Positions 36,561 through 47,242 are shown, counted from the first letter of the stretch. The stretch is 64,000 nt of DNA from Uloborus plumipes (GCA_038373865.1 JAXGGA010000023.1:124001-188000); one strand, 5' to 3'. The notes: generated by a model not told the origin, from the letters alone. Numbers and translations: made by a program.

Positions 36561-36637
36561 TACTAGCTTTAGACCCGGCGTTGCCCGGGTGCGCATTAAT
36601 ATAAAACTTTAGCTTCTGAAAAAATTCTAATAAAAAT

Positions 36638-36925
36638 TTAACGCAAAACTTGTTCATAAACAACGTTCTTTGTTTCACCTTCAGGCCCAAGAATAAATAA
36701 ATTTTTGGGTGAACCTACTCTCGAGCAGGCAACATAGAGCTGTCCGTGGGAGAAACAGGGAGACCTCAAATTCACTCCGGAGTACTTAATTGACTGTCCT
36801 TGTGACTTGTTGATCGTGATGGAGAACGCAAGCCTCACTGGAAACTGTAATCTCTTAAAGTTAAAAGGAAGATCCGTTGGGATTAGTGGTATACGTGGGA
36901 TAAAAACCGTTTCACCTTCTCCTTT
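36638..36925 (-). pseudogene. Helitron Pif1-like helicase, C-terminal fragment
   Basis: The frame reads GEGETVFIPRIPLIP, then LPFNFKRLQFPVRLAF, then TINKSQGQS, HGQLYVACSRVGSP and a final KNVVYEQVL before the stop at 36638. These match the last conserved motifs of the SF1B Pif1-like helicase domain of Helitron transposases, including the INKSQGQ and YVACSRV motifs. The enzyme unwinds DNA during rolling-circle transposition. Walker A and B and the whole Rep domain are absent. It has no start codon of its own. Confidence 0.88.
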
Positions 36926-37160
36926 TCCAGACGATACTCACGCTGACTCTCTGTCTCCGATAGTCTTGATGTAGTAGTTCTCTCTTATTGTTCTTTTAGA
37001 CGAAACTGACGCTGACTCACTGTCTCCGATTGTCTTGATCTAGTTGCTCTATCTCTTAGATCTCTAAGACGATACTCATGCTGCTCATTGCTTTCTGATG
37101 CTCTAGCCGTCATATCTCTAATGTGCACTGTCTCTAGTCTTCGATTTCTCTCCTCAGGAC
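36926..37160 (-). pseudogene. Helitron Rep-helicase N-terminal repeat region, fragment
   Basis: On the minus strand one frame reads ENESPEERNRRLE, then MTARASESNEQHEYRL, RSRQSETVSQRQFRL, an in-frame stop, and SRLSETESQREYRLE. This Arg/Glu/Ser-rich 22-residue repeat is typical of the N-terminus of arthropod Helitron proteins. At the DNA level it appears as about 66-bp tandem units. It joins the helicase fragment out of frame near 36920, at a purine-rich GAAAAGGAGAAGG. Confidence 0.75.
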
Positions 37161-38043
37161 TCTCATTTTCACGTTTTACAGCCGTTTTTTTTTTGCCTTA
37201 GTATGAACTTATCCTATTGCTTTCCGTAGCTTCGGAGGCATTTTTGCAGAGTGGTAGCTAAATATACTTACAATTCAAAAATTTATGTTTTTCTTATTCG
37301 TTGTTTCCGAGCCTCGAGGTAGAAAGGTTGATAAATCAGAAATAAATTACTTTCTCGCTTTAAAGGTTTATCTCTATCAGCTGAAAAGAAAAGAAAAAGC
37401 AGTTTAATTGTTTTTGACTTATTTCATGCTAAAATGAAATAGGTGAGCCTTGAAATGAAAATTCATTGTTTTAATTTTAATCTTTGTTGGAAAATGCTAA
37501 TATTTAAATACCATAAATTTTATCAATTTGTAACCTAAAGGCTCATGTCGATTTAAAAAATAGGCCTAATAACAGGCTACATTCCTATAAAAGGGTCATT
37601 TTTTGACCAAAAACTTGAATTTGAGCTTTTTAGATTTTTTAAAATTTCAAGACCCCGCCTATGAGAATTCTAGGGCATCGAGGAACCTCTATGTCAAGTT
37701 TGATGAAAATCTGACGCAAACTGTGGATTTGTATAGGGAACAAGTATACATACACTCATTTTTATAGATATAGATAAATTATTAAAATTAAAAAAAAAAC
37801 TATATTCGCGGACATGTCGCTTGCGTAAATATTATTTATTTGTGCTGATAAACAGCTATTTAAGTTTTGTGGACGATATTAAAAGGTTCTATCACCAATG
37901 TGCCTATTCTGTTAATAAATACATTTATTTCACCCCAAACATTAAAATGAAAACGGTTGAATGAAAAAAATTGCACCAATTTAGTAAATGAACACATTTA
38001 AACAGTGGTCAAAAACAACATTTTCTGTTCAGTTTCTTTTTAG

Positions 38044-38224
38044 AATTGCAAAGGAAGTTACTGTTGTCAGTTCATATGAGGAAAACACTCTCAACACATC
38101 ATTTAACAAGAAGTTCTGTCAAGAATTAAACGATCCTACTTTTCCGTACATCGGCATTCTAGCATCTGATCAATATTCTCTTGATTATCTGAAACTGAAA
38201 ATTATGTCAAACATACCTCTATAG
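38044..38224 (+). CDS. candidate terminal coding exon of an unidentified gene
   Basis: A strong acceptor-like tract (TTCTGTTCAGTTTCTTTTTAG) ends at 38043. It is followed by about 59 open codons that begin IAKEVTVVSSYEE and end at the TAG at 38222-38224. Codon composition is less AT-biased in its message than neighbouring chance frames, with Asp, Glu, Lys and Tyr well represented. An AATAAA lies 80 nt after the stop. A terminal exon would fit, with the rest of the gene upstream on the plus strand. The frame also extends upstream to an ATG at 37988, so a short intronless frame is the alternative. No domain was recognised. Chance cannot be excluded. Confidence 0.35.
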
Positions 38225-38304
38225 CACTTAAAGCTGATTTCTAAAAGCAAAATGTACCCCTCTCATCAGATGAAATAGACACGTAAAAAGTAAATAAACG
38301 AGTC

Positions 38305-38310
38305 AATAAA
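38305..38310 (+). promoter_or_regulatory. candidate polyadenylation signal
   Basis: AATAAA lies 80 nt downstream of the stop of the candidate exon. The hexamer is common by chance in AT-rich DNA, so its weight comes only from its position. Confidence 0.3.
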
Positions 38311-38937
38311 GTTTTGTCGCACCTTTTAAAGAATGTAACTGTTATAGTTCTTCCGTAGAAAAATTCCACAATCGTTTTCAAAGAAAAAAAATAAACAATA
38401 AAATAAAAGTACAAAGAACTTCAAAACACATTTTATCAAAGAAAGAAAAAAAAACTCGTTCGTTAATAAAATGTCTCGAATTTCATTTTTAATCCGTTGC
38501 CAGTTGTTAAATATAAATAAAGAATAAAATGCTCTCGTGAATGAAAAATTTTTGTTACAAAAAAAAAAAATATCGTCTGCCAAAAAAAAAAAATAATCAT
38601 AATAATAATAAATTAAACAAAACAAATAAATAAATAAACAAAAAATCGTCTGCCCAGTCAGTCATTTTTTTCTGAGCCTGCATTTCCGCCATGTCTGCGG
38701 AGTCGGAGTCGGAATCAGAGTCCTCACAGAATATTATTCAGAAAAGTACTTTACAATACATTATTTATCAAAACCATTTTCTTACAAAGTTAGTTTGAAG
38801 GAAATCCGCCTTGAAGTTCAGAATCAACATTCAATTTAAATTTCTCCGTAGGCGCTCATGTTAAAATTTTTTCTGAACGGTTCATCATTGAACGAAAAAT
38901 TGTTCAAATTGAAAAGTGAAATATGGGAAGGAGCCTC

Positions 38938-39440
38938 TCCGAGATCTTTCGAACAAAAAAAAGTTTATTCAATTCCGACGGTTCACTTAAAAGTTATTAG
39001 GTGGGGAAAGGTTGTTTGAACGGTTCAATGTTGAACGAAAAAAATGTTCAAATTGAAAATTTAAATACGGTAATGAAGCATCCTTGCCGAGATCTTTCGA
39101 ACAAAAAAAAGTTTGTTTAAATCGGACTGTTCACTCAAAAGTTATTAGGTGTGAGAGCTTTTTTGAACGGTTCAATGTTGAACGAAAAAATTGTTCAAAT
39201 CAAAAATGTAGGTACGGGAATGAAGTATCCTTGAAAAGATCTTTCGAACAAAAAAAGTTTGTTCAAATCGGACTGTTCATTCAAAAGTTAGTATCGCGGG
39301 ACCGGTTATTTGAACGGCTCAAAGTTGAACCAAAAATTGTTCAAATCAAAAAATCAAATATGGGAATGAGCTGTACTCGCCGAGATCTTTCCAACAAAAA
39401 AAAGTTTGTCCAAATCGGAATGTTCATTCAAAAGTTATTA
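38938..39440. repeat. tandem array of about 147-bp units in element A
   Basis: GATCTTTCGAACAAAAAAA (or close variants) starts units near 38942, 39090, 39236 and 39384. Each is followed by a TCAAATCGGACTGTTCA-like block, AAAAGTTATTAGG and TTGAACGGTTCAATGTTGAA. The same order is present in inverse at 62290-62720. Confidence 0.8.
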
Positions 39441-39447
39441 GGGGGGG

Positions 39448-39482
39448 ACAGACAGACCGACCGACCGACCGACAGACAGACA
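39448..39482. repeat. GACA/GACC microsatellite
   Basis: Tandem GACA and GACC units, followed by CACAAATTCCCCATCTCA, an arrangement repeated at 62240-62290 (inverse) and in a decayed form at 45661-45690. Confidence 0.85.
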
Positions 39483-39572
39483 CACAAATTCCCCATCTCA
39501 ATACCCTACTTTCAAATTTTTAATTTTTCGATATTTATTTCATTTTTTTGTTTCTTTTTGACTTTTTTTTAC

Positions 39573-39646
39573 TTGGCGATATTTTTTTTACTTGGCGATA
39601 TTTTTTGGACTTGGCGACATTTTTTGGACTTGGCGACATTTTTTAG
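39573..39646. repeat. TTGGCGAYATTTTTT minisatellite
   Basis: Four units of about 19-21 bp, (A)CTTGGCGATATTTTTT(GG), then CTTGGCGACATTTTTTGG. The unit resembles the unit of the large arrays at 57780-58345 and 60882-61330. Confidence 0.8.
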
Positions 39647-39712
39647 ATGCATTAAGCCAATTTTAATGCTTTTTTCGTTTCTTTTATTTTTAACGGGAAA
39701 GTAGGCTAAAAA

Positions 39713-40150
39713 CGACAACAACTGTAGTGAATTATATTTTCATTTTAGATGCCGTATTTTTGACTTGATATTACTTTCGACAAAAAAAAAAAAAAAATAG
39801 AATCATTTTACACAGAAAGGTAAAAATAAATCCTACTTTCATCTCCACATAAACATTTATTTTATTCATAAATTCTATTCCAACTCTCTACCTAGGTACA
39901 TATGTTTCATAAATTTGAATGCAGTGAATAAATAGAAACATGCAATATTTCGGCATAGTTGGGGAAAAAAGGGAGGGCATCAAATTTCTAAAAGCAAAAC
40001 AGCAAATATTGACTTCTAACTAATAATAGGAAGAATGTGCTGACAAATTACAAGGGAAAACTAGCAGGAATTCTAATTTTACATCATTATTTTACACTAA
40101 AAATAACTATTTTTTTCTTCGTAAACCCTTATTTCGTTTTCCACATATTT
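39713..40150. repeat. old segmental duplication, block 1a
   Basis: Diverged direct similarity to 46745-47165. Shared ordered motifs include GTGAATTATAT, GATGCCGTATT, TAAAAATA.ATCCTA, GAATAAATAGA/GAATGAATAGATGAA and GGAAGAATG.GCTGA. Together with 45108/48345 it suggests an ancient tandem duplication. Confidence 0.6.
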
Positions 40151-40579
40151 GTAATTTGATCCGAAACTAGTTGAAAAGAAATATGATGAGCCAAATAATT
40201 TGCTTTCAGAAACATGTTTATTACACCCAAAAAAACCTCATTGAAGTATATTAAGGAATTCATTCGTCATGAATTTTTGAAATAATTCCGAATACGATGT
40301 TTACCAAATAATAATTAATACTTTTTCAAACCTTATTAAAAATAGGAGGTTATTGTGAAAATATTGCCAAATTTTCAAATCTCTTGCTTTTGTTGTCAAG
40401 AGAATTTAAAACATGAGTTTTAGTTAACTAAATCGTACTGCATGCGATATGCCGACAGATCAGTCATGTCAGCAGGAGATTGCAGTTCTGTTCTAATTTG
40501 GTTTTATCGGTCAGGAAAAAGCTGGAGGCAGATATCATTTGAATGAAGTAAAAAAGCCAAAAAACTAGTAGCCAAAGTA

Positions 40580-41015
40580 AATTCAGCACACCAGCGATAG
40601 CCCCGGAACAGGACATATCCGCCGCAAATTTTCCCCCTCCTTCCCGCATGGGACATTTCCGCGGCGACTCCTATTCCCACTCTGACTGGCACAGGACAAA
40701 TCCGCCGCGCCATTTCCAAGGGTGAGAAAGGGGTTACTGGTTTAAAATTTCCATTCTTGGCGACATATCTTTATTTGGCGACAAAGACCAAATCAAAAAA
40801 GCGGAATTTATACCCGGACTACTTATATTAGGGGGAAATCGCAAAGTCAAAAAAAAAAAAAAAAAAAAAAACAATGCAGTGTAAATCAATTTAAACTTCG
40901 CCAATTTTAGTTCGCCAAATATTACACTCTATCAGCTCAATCGGCGGATTTGTCCTGTCGTACAGATACGGCGGGGAGAGACGCGGCGGAAATGTCTCAT
41001 GAGGGGCCTATTAGG
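40580..41015. mobile_element. foldback-like element with TCCGCCGC motifs
   Basis: CAGGACATATCCGCCGC (about 40609), GGGACATTTCCGCGGCG (about 40650) and CAGGACAAATCCGCCGC (about 40693) recur in inverse as CGGCGGATTTGTCCTG (about 40943) and GCGGCGGAAATGTCTCATG (about 40984). The A-run near 40848-40871 lies between. The pattern of GACATNTCCGC units recalls the arrays of the 57772-61339 element. Outer ends are not defined. Overlapping minus frames (60-71 codons) are repeat artefacts. Confidence 0.5.
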
Positions 41016-41357
41016 CATTTTGCCTAATTTTGTTTAATATTTGTGTAATACATTAACGGATTTCCGGCTTTGTTCACTTCTGATCGAACTTTGAGCACCG
41101 ATATATGGCGGGAGTAAACAAACCAAGTAGCATCCATTTTAGGCCGATGTTTGTCGGTTGGAAAATGCGCACAGTTCCTTTAAATTTATCATAAAGCAGC
41201 TCATTAATTTTTATACAGAAATGAAAAAGTCTAATATTTAATATAAATCGGCAACATTACCACACAAAACTCTACTTTTTATCAACTTCTATCAGTATAG
41301 AAGTTTTTAGGTACGACTTTCCCTTAGTATTAACGTCTTCAAATAAATTTTAGCAAA

Positions 41358-41750
41358 CATATCGCACCCTTGCTACAAAAGTGCCACAACCCCAAAAAAC
41401 TATTTTTTCCAGGAATTGCAAAAAATTGTTTCCGGGCTGACTAGGCACATTTTAGTATTTTTGAATTTGTCAATATGAAGACCGATACATCTCAAACAAT
41501 GATCGTTAGTTATGCACGTTACTCTATGACTGCTGGACGACAACTCAAGATGTGGCATTTCAGTGGAAGGGGTCCTATGCATCTTGATGACAACAAAATG
41601 CCATAACTGCCCTTTGGCGGCTGATTTTTCAATGCAACTTCTGGCTCTTTTGAAGATTGGTAGAGACGTGTAAACTACGTCTAATGACAGTCATAACTCA
41701 AAAATTACAATTTTTAAGTTGTGCCACTTTTGTAGCAAGGGTGCAATATG
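41358..41750. mobile_element. MITE with 33-bp TIRs
   Basis: Left TIR 41358-41390 (CATATCGCACCCTTGCTACA...) and right TIR 41718-41750 are inverted with two mismatches. The roughly 330-bp interior is non-coding. Superfamily unassigned. Confidence 0.75.
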
Positions 41751-42600
41751 ACAAATAACGCGACAAAGTTCCAGTTTTATTGTATTCAAAAGATGTAAAA
41801 AATTTCAGTTGAACTAAATACTACCTAAATATCAATTTAAAAAATAAATAGAACTTTTAGGAAATACTATATTTTAGTGTCAATTTCTCTTAACAAAAAT
41901 TTTAACAAAAATAGACGAAATTGCGACATAAATTCCATTTCATAACGTTCTAGTCGTATAATTTCACCTAACATTTCAACGCTATGAGTGATCTATAAAC
42001 CAACGAGGTTAAAATTTAAATTTAAAAAAAAAATCAAAATTTACCTTTTTACTCATTTTTTTCTTTTATTGTATCCGGAAAGGCCAGCAACTCGTTGCAT
42101 TTAAACATCCTTAGTATTAACGTTAGTTCTAGATCGGCTGGTGAAATTTGACGATCACCACCAAACAGTCAATCAACTGAACACGCTTACCTCCTACCAT
42201 ACTTTTTTTTAAACCAACTTGCCCTCAATTTCTACAAATTTTCCAACGCTACCTTCGGTAACTTGCTGACACGCACACTTCTCAACAAAAACTCAACCAA
42301 ACGACCACAGTTCTTATTAAAATCCGCCTAATTGACAATGTAATCCATTAAAGACATTTTCATCACTTTTCAAATACGATAGTTTTAAAATAAGTACTCT
42401 TTCTTGCAGATCTCCTAATGATTATTACTTTCCAATCTACATTTTCGTCTCCAAACTTTCGTACAATCTTGACTGCAGTCAAACGCATTGTATTTTTGCA
42501 CTTGGGACAATCATACTTACTGACACGTTCGAAATAGAACGCAAGAACAACAAGCATTCAAATTTCGTTTTCGTTTCGTTTTGGGGCTATATGCCCAGGT
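41751..42600. other. stretch without confident genes
   Basis: A minus frame at 42363-42557 (64 codons) contains a CPKC motif after RVSKYD, reminiscent of a zinc-binding knuckle, but it has no partner cysteines nearby and no recognised family. It is left uncalled. Confidence 0.35.
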
Positions 42601-42619
42601 TTTTGATGAGGACTACAAT

Positions 42620-42797
42620 CTAGTGTCTTGCCTCCATTACACATGATTTTTATTACATATATCTTATACAGACAATGTATGAGAGAGTTACATCACAAAG
42701 GAAGGAAAGTACATCCGGAGCGAGGGTGGGAGTCGAACCCACCGTCTCAGAGTTATCGGCTACACGCCTTAGACCGCTCGGCCACTGAGAACCCCAA
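42620..42797 (-). mobile_element. tRNA-derived SINE
   Basis: Read on the minus strand from about 42797, the head contains AGTGGCCGAGCGGTCTAAGG, a Ser/Leu-tRNA-like A-box region. The B-box-like GGTTCGACTCC follows near 42740. The anticodon stem does not pair, so it is not a tRNA gene. The adjoining body starts GGATGTACTTTCC, similar to GGATGTGCTTTC in the SINE at 16100. A 63-codon frame over the head is an artefact. Confidence 0.7.
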
Positions 42798-42966
42798 GTA
42801 TTCAAATCAATCTTGCTGCGCACTCTACGGTTACAGTACTTCATCCAATTATTGTGAATGGTGAAATTCGAAACATTTCAAAGCTACCAAGCGACAAATT
42901 TGGAAATTTCCTAAAAATCCAATGAAACCGATTACTAAGAAATAACTCAGGGCAAAAGAGTCAGAC

Positions 42967-43273
42967 TAAGGCAGGGATTCAAGTGAAACAGCACTGCGAT
43001 CGCTTCGAATTGCAATCGCTACTGGAAGTGAATTACATTATCATCAACTTAACTTGGCATGACGTCACTACGGGTGGAGCCAATAAGAGCTCACAAGCAC
43101 TCAGTGATCTCCTCTTATTCGCCAAGTAGGCTGTGACGTTTTATCTAGCTCGTTTTTCATAGGCAAACGTCACGCTGACGTCACGATGTTTTTATCAAGA
43201 AACGTTCTAATGTAATTCATTTCCAGTAGCGATTGTAATGTGCGATCGACTGTTTCACTTGAATACCTGCCTA
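42967..43273 (+). mobile_element. MITE, copy 2 of the GGCAGGGATTC family
   Basis: Ends AAGGCAGGGATTCAAGTGAA and (right, inverted) TTCACTTGAATACCTGCCT. Subterminal GCGATCGCTTCGAATTGCAA and TACTGGAA motifs and an interior with GACGTCA/TGACGTC palindromes match the next copy in inverse orientation almost throughout. Confidence 0.8.
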
Positions 43274-43345
43274 AGAAATTGAGTTTTCGATCACAGAGGA
43301 AGCCGTTTTTCACAGAGGTAGCCGTACGATCATTCCAGGTGAATT

Positions 43346-43653
43346 TTAGGCAGGGATTCAAGTGAAACAGGCCATCGCAAATTACAATCGCTACTGGAAA
43401 TGAATTACATTAGAACGTTTCTTGATAAAAACATCGTGACGTCAGCGTGACGTTTGCCTATGAAAAACGAGCTAGATAAAACGTCACAGCCTACTTGGCG
43501 AATAAGAGGAGATCGCTGAGTGCTTGTGATCTCTTATTGGCTCCACCCGTAGTGACGTCATGCCAAGTTGAGTTGATGATAATATAATTCACTTCCAGTA
43601 GCGATTGCAATTCGAAGCGATCGCAGTGCTGTTTCACTTGAATCCCTGCCTAA
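43346..43653 (-). mobile_element. MITE, copy 3, inverted relative to its neighbour
   Basis: Nearly the reverse complement of 42967-43273, separated from it by 72 bp. The TIR reads TTAGGCAGGGATTCAAGTG. High identity means the pair can form a long hairpin of about 305 bp. A minus frame (43170-43361) crosses the junction and is not a gene. Confidence 0.8.
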
Positions 43654-44530
43654 GACAGTCCGGATTACTTTGCACGATCTCATATTTTTTATACCTAATA
43701 ATTACACAGGCCAACGATAAAAAACTTTTTTAATGAAAATACCTTATTCTTATGTTGTTTAGGTTGCTGAATCCAAATATGATGCTTAAAAAGTTGTATC
43801 ACCCACCATTTATTCACATTTTATAGTTACATTCATGAAATAAAGAAACATTTTTAGAATTTAACAGCTTTTTCATAGTTAAGATAACATGAAAAAATAG
43901 GTCTAATGAACAAAGATGATGTTGGCAGCACTGCTGAAACACATGCTACAACATGATGGGGGATTACTGTTGGTCACTTCACCGGAAGTTCAGCAAGCTA
44001 TTCATCGCAGGAAAAGCTACACAAGAAGCTTCAAGGAAAAAAGGGAAAGAAAATATAAAGCAATTCCAGTTGACAAGTGAACCTTGTATCATCACATAAA
44101 ATTACTATTCCAAGTATTTTACTGTAAATACAAACCATTTTTACGATTCTACAGTGTTTCATTGATTTCCCTATATACTGTAAATAGGTATTAGACTATA
44201 TAATAAAATACATTTTGCTTGGAAACTAAGGGTGATACATAAAAACTACAAGCAGATTTGGATTCAGCACATAAAAATCTATCAAGATCAGCTATTAAAA
44301 TTAAAAAAGTTTTCAAAAAGGTTTTTTTTGTTGGCCTGTGTTATTTGTCTAGCCTGTTTTCTGGTACCACGCCAGATATTCCTTACTTCTTTATCAAATT
44401 TCATAATTTACTCCTCATTATGAAGCTTATCGTACCGGCTATTGACGAAAAATAGACCCACTTTTTAAAAACTGTTTTCCCCCCTCTTTTATGATACATT
44501 ACTTTGATAAATAGCGTTAGAAAATTAAGA
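43654..44530. other. AT-rich stretch without recognised genes
   Basis: Overlapping hydrophobic frames near 44232-44455 have no recognisable domain. Confidence 0.35.
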
Positions 44531-44534
44531 CGCA

Positions 44535-44602
44535 TTGGCAGGGTCGACTAAGCGTTGTGCTCTTAATAGGAAGGGTGCGAGTTCAAATCGTGGCCGGAGA
44601 AT
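44535..44602 (+). pseudogene. tRNA-like sequence or SINE head
   Basis: GGGTGCGAGTTCAAATCGTG near 44573 is a good T-arm/B-box-like element, preceded by CTAAGCGTTGTGCTCTTAAT in the position of the D and anticodon arms. The acceptor stem does not pair. It is followed by AT-rich DNA with no clear tail. Confidence 0.45.
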
Positions 44603-45107
44603 ATTTCAATAAACTTTTTTTTTTTTGCAGAATTATAATCCAACTTTCACTCATTATATATATAATTTCTCATTTTTTTTTTATTTTGGGAGGGGGGAAG
44701 GGATGGGCACCATAATTTCAGAAAATAAATCATCAAGCTTTGAACGTAAAACATCATTTTCAAGATTTTTTTTGCTTCCATCAGCCAGGGAAAAAAAATG
44801 CTATTTTTAGTTTACAATAACTTTAGTATACTTTATTAATTTTTAATTTAATTCTATAAGCTCTGCATATTATCTATAGTTGAAGACTAACCTAACCTTT
44901 CATCTTTGTAATGCTGCACTTAGTGTCTGTGTAACCTTCAGAATGATGACTGGTTACGTTTGCTATGATTATAGATTTTTTTTCAAGTCTAATATTAAAA
45001 TTTTAGGCAACAATTTAAGTGTTACCGAAAACGATCGACTTTTAGTAATTCGTGGTGAAACTACCAACGATTCAATACATTTATACTACTAACTTCCACC
45101 TTCCTAA

Positions 45108-45490
45108 AGTTTCCTTAAGTCGATCATATCATTGGGTTTCACCACTTAAAGATTAAATATTTTATGTACACACATTTGACAGCTGTGATTGCCTTCTCGT
45201 CTTCGATATTTCGAGCAATTTTAAGCATACTTTATAAATTTATCAGTTAATTGAAATCTTGCTCCAACATTACTCGCGAATCCCGACAGCGATGATTTTC
45301 AATCTTGAAAATGTCTAGTTGCAGTTAATGACTTATTCGAATCCTTTGGCAGTACAAAAAGGGCTAAAAGATCTAGAAAATGATTCGCATCTCCGTTAAA
45401 TTTACTTATCCATAATTCAGACAAAATATCTTCCTTTAGCAGATTTCGGATATTGATGTAAATTTAGTAATTAATATCCGTAATTCGCAA
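45108..45490. repeat. old segmental duplication, block 1b
   Basis: Diverged direct similarity to 48345-48735, with shared motifs GACAGCTG, TCTCGTCTTCGATAT, TTTATCAGT.AATTGAAATC, TCCCGACAGC and GATTCGCATCTCC. No conserved open frame is present. Confidence 0.65.
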
Positions 45491-45559
45491 CTCCAGAGCA
45501 CAAATGCCCTACCTTGTGGTATTTACAAAATTCCCTCTAGAGGTAAAACAGTGCATTCC

Positions 45560-45715
45560 ACGTGTATGTTTTTGGGTACAAATAAAAAAAAAAAATTGCT
45601 TGGACAGGAAGTGTCTTGGAATCGAGCTATTCTTTAGAAACGTTATCAAGGGAGGGGTAGCAGACAGACAAACAGACAATTTTCTACATCTCATAACCCG
45701 AATTTAAAAGTTTGT
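45560..45715. repeat. decayed relative of element A repeat
   Basis: GCAGACAGACAAACAGACAA followed by TTTCTACATCTCATAACCC parallels the microsatellite and CCCCATCTCAATACCC of element A. Confidence 0.4.
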
Positions 45716-45881
45716 ATTAAAATGTGTACTAAATTGTTTGTATGTTTTAAATTTTCTTTTAAATATACTTTAAAGTCAAACAAACCATCTTTATTGATAT
45801 GTGTATATATCTTCAATATTATGTTTTTTAAATTTATTTATTCTTGCGAAACATTAAACTTGTATTAGACTACATTCCGAG

Positions 45882-46100
45882 TTTATGCACTTACTTCCAG
45901 TTTTCGGGTAAAAAAATTTATATCTTATGTTATTAATGCAAGTATTGTATTTAATTACTTGGCAATTACTTTTTATCTTTTTTTTCATATTTAGAATTTA
46001 TGCACTTACTTCAACCTTTGACATAAAAAATCCATTTCTCACGTTATTGATGTTATTGTATTTAATTATACGTCAATTACTCTTTTTCTTATTTTTTTCT
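45882..46100. repeat. diverged tandem duplication, period about 116 bp
   Basis: TTTATGCACTTACTT begins at 45882 and again at 45997. Both units continue with a TGTATTTAATTA and CAATTACT order. Confidence 0.65.
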
Positions 46101-46744
46101 GGTAGAAGCTTTCTTTTGTGAACAGTTGTAAGAATTTCAGTTCGAAATGTATGAAGGGACGCCAACTAATACCACGTTTCTTCATCTCATTAAGTCAGTT
46201 TCCTTTTTTCTTTCTTTTCGTTATTACAAAACATTCACCAAATTTATTAATTAACTTTTTTAAATTATATTTTTGCGAGGTATTACTCTTTAATTAATTC
46301 ATTATTCATTAAATTTTCGGATAACTTTATTTATTTATTCATTTATTCATTTATGGTAATTATTATAACAGCTTTTTAAATTATTTTTTTCATTTTAACT
46401 ACTATTTCTTCTTTTTATAAACAATAACATCATTAACTTTTTCTCTTATTATGAGGTATTTTGATTAATAGGGGGTGAAAAATCTATGTTTGAGTTTTAA
46501 AAACTAGTTATCGAAATGAAAAAGGTAGGGGATGCCATTTCAATAAAACTACTAAATTAAAAAATGTTTATACCCTCAGCTTCAAACGTCTTACTCTCGG
46601 GTTAAAAACAACTAGGGGAAAAAGATTACATTGAACAGTTTCAAAGATTTATTTCTGTGGAACTACATCTTTACAAGCAAAACACCTTTCATTGAAAATT
46701 CAAAAAGATTCTATTGAAAATATACCAAGAAATATTAAAATACT

Positions 46745-47165
46745 ACAACCGAAGTGAATTATATTTACATTTTCGATGCCGTATTCTTAGAGTGATAAAA
46801 CTTCGAAAAAAAGGGAAACTTTCTACGCTGAAGTAAAAATAGATCCTATTTTTTTTCTCTACAAAAAAAACCCTATTTTCTATATAAATTTCATTCCATC
46901 CAACCACTGGGTGCATGTTTTTTCATATATTCAAATACTTTGAATAAATGAATAGATGAAATATTTGGCGTAGTAAGGGAAAACAGGATCATGAAATTTC
47001 GAAGAGAAAAACGCCAAATATTTATTTCTAATTAATTATCGGAAGAATGCGCTGAAAAACTAATATAAGAAAATAGTACTAAGTTCCATTTTACATAACT
47101 ATAATGTTGTAGCAAAAATAACTAATTTCAAGCTTTTTCTTCCAAAATCATTATTTGGCTTTGTT
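46745..47165. repeat. old segmental duplication, block 2a
   Basis: Counterpart of 39713-40150 in the same orientation. Confidence 0.6.
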
Positions 47166-47242
47166 TATGTTGTTGATTTTATTCAAAACAATTTAAAGAA
47201 GAATGTAGCGACCCAATGCTCTGTTTTCAAAACCAGGTTTTT

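Larger units (their letters stand above)
36563..37774 (-). mobile_element. Helitron deletion derivative
   Basis: On the minus strand the element begins TCTATATCTATAAAAATGAG at 37774 (or 6 bp further in). It ends at 36563 with a perfect hairpin (ACCCGG-GCAACG-CCGGGT), a short spacer and CTAG, and is flanked by A and T. Inside are an N-terminal and a C-terminal fragment of the Rep-helicase gene joined by a large internal deletion. It is therefore derived from an autonomous Helitron but cannot mobilise itself. Confidence 0.88.
38421..39706. mobile_element. element A, copy 1 (uninterrupted)
   Basis: This copy matches, in inverse orientation, 63174-62106 and then 55695 to about 55640. Its parts in order are an A/T-rich segment, a GGAGTCGGAGTCGG patch near 38700, four tandem units of about 145-150 bp, a GACAGACAGACC microsatellite (39448-39482), a short TTGGCGAYATTTTTT minisatellite (39573-39646) and a tail ending in GGCTAAAAA. 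The TTAA at 39652-39655 is the site at which copy 2 is split. A 206-codon plus frame (39084-39704) is the tandem repeats read through and is not taken as a gene. Classification is open. Confidence 0.75.

Noticed and set aside
39084..39704. Longest frame in the window, 206 codons, plus strand
   Set aside because: It reads through tandem 147-bp units, a GACC microsatellite (QTDRPTDRQT) and T-rich DNA. The inverted copy at 62151-62510 breaks the frame inside the units. No domain is present.
42363..42557. Minus frame with a CPKC motif
   Set aside because: A single cysteine pair without a partner and no recognised zinc-binding domain.
42718..42797. Functional tRNA-Ser on the minus strand
   Set aside because: A and B boxes are good but the anticodon and acceptor stems do not pair, and a SINE-like body follows.
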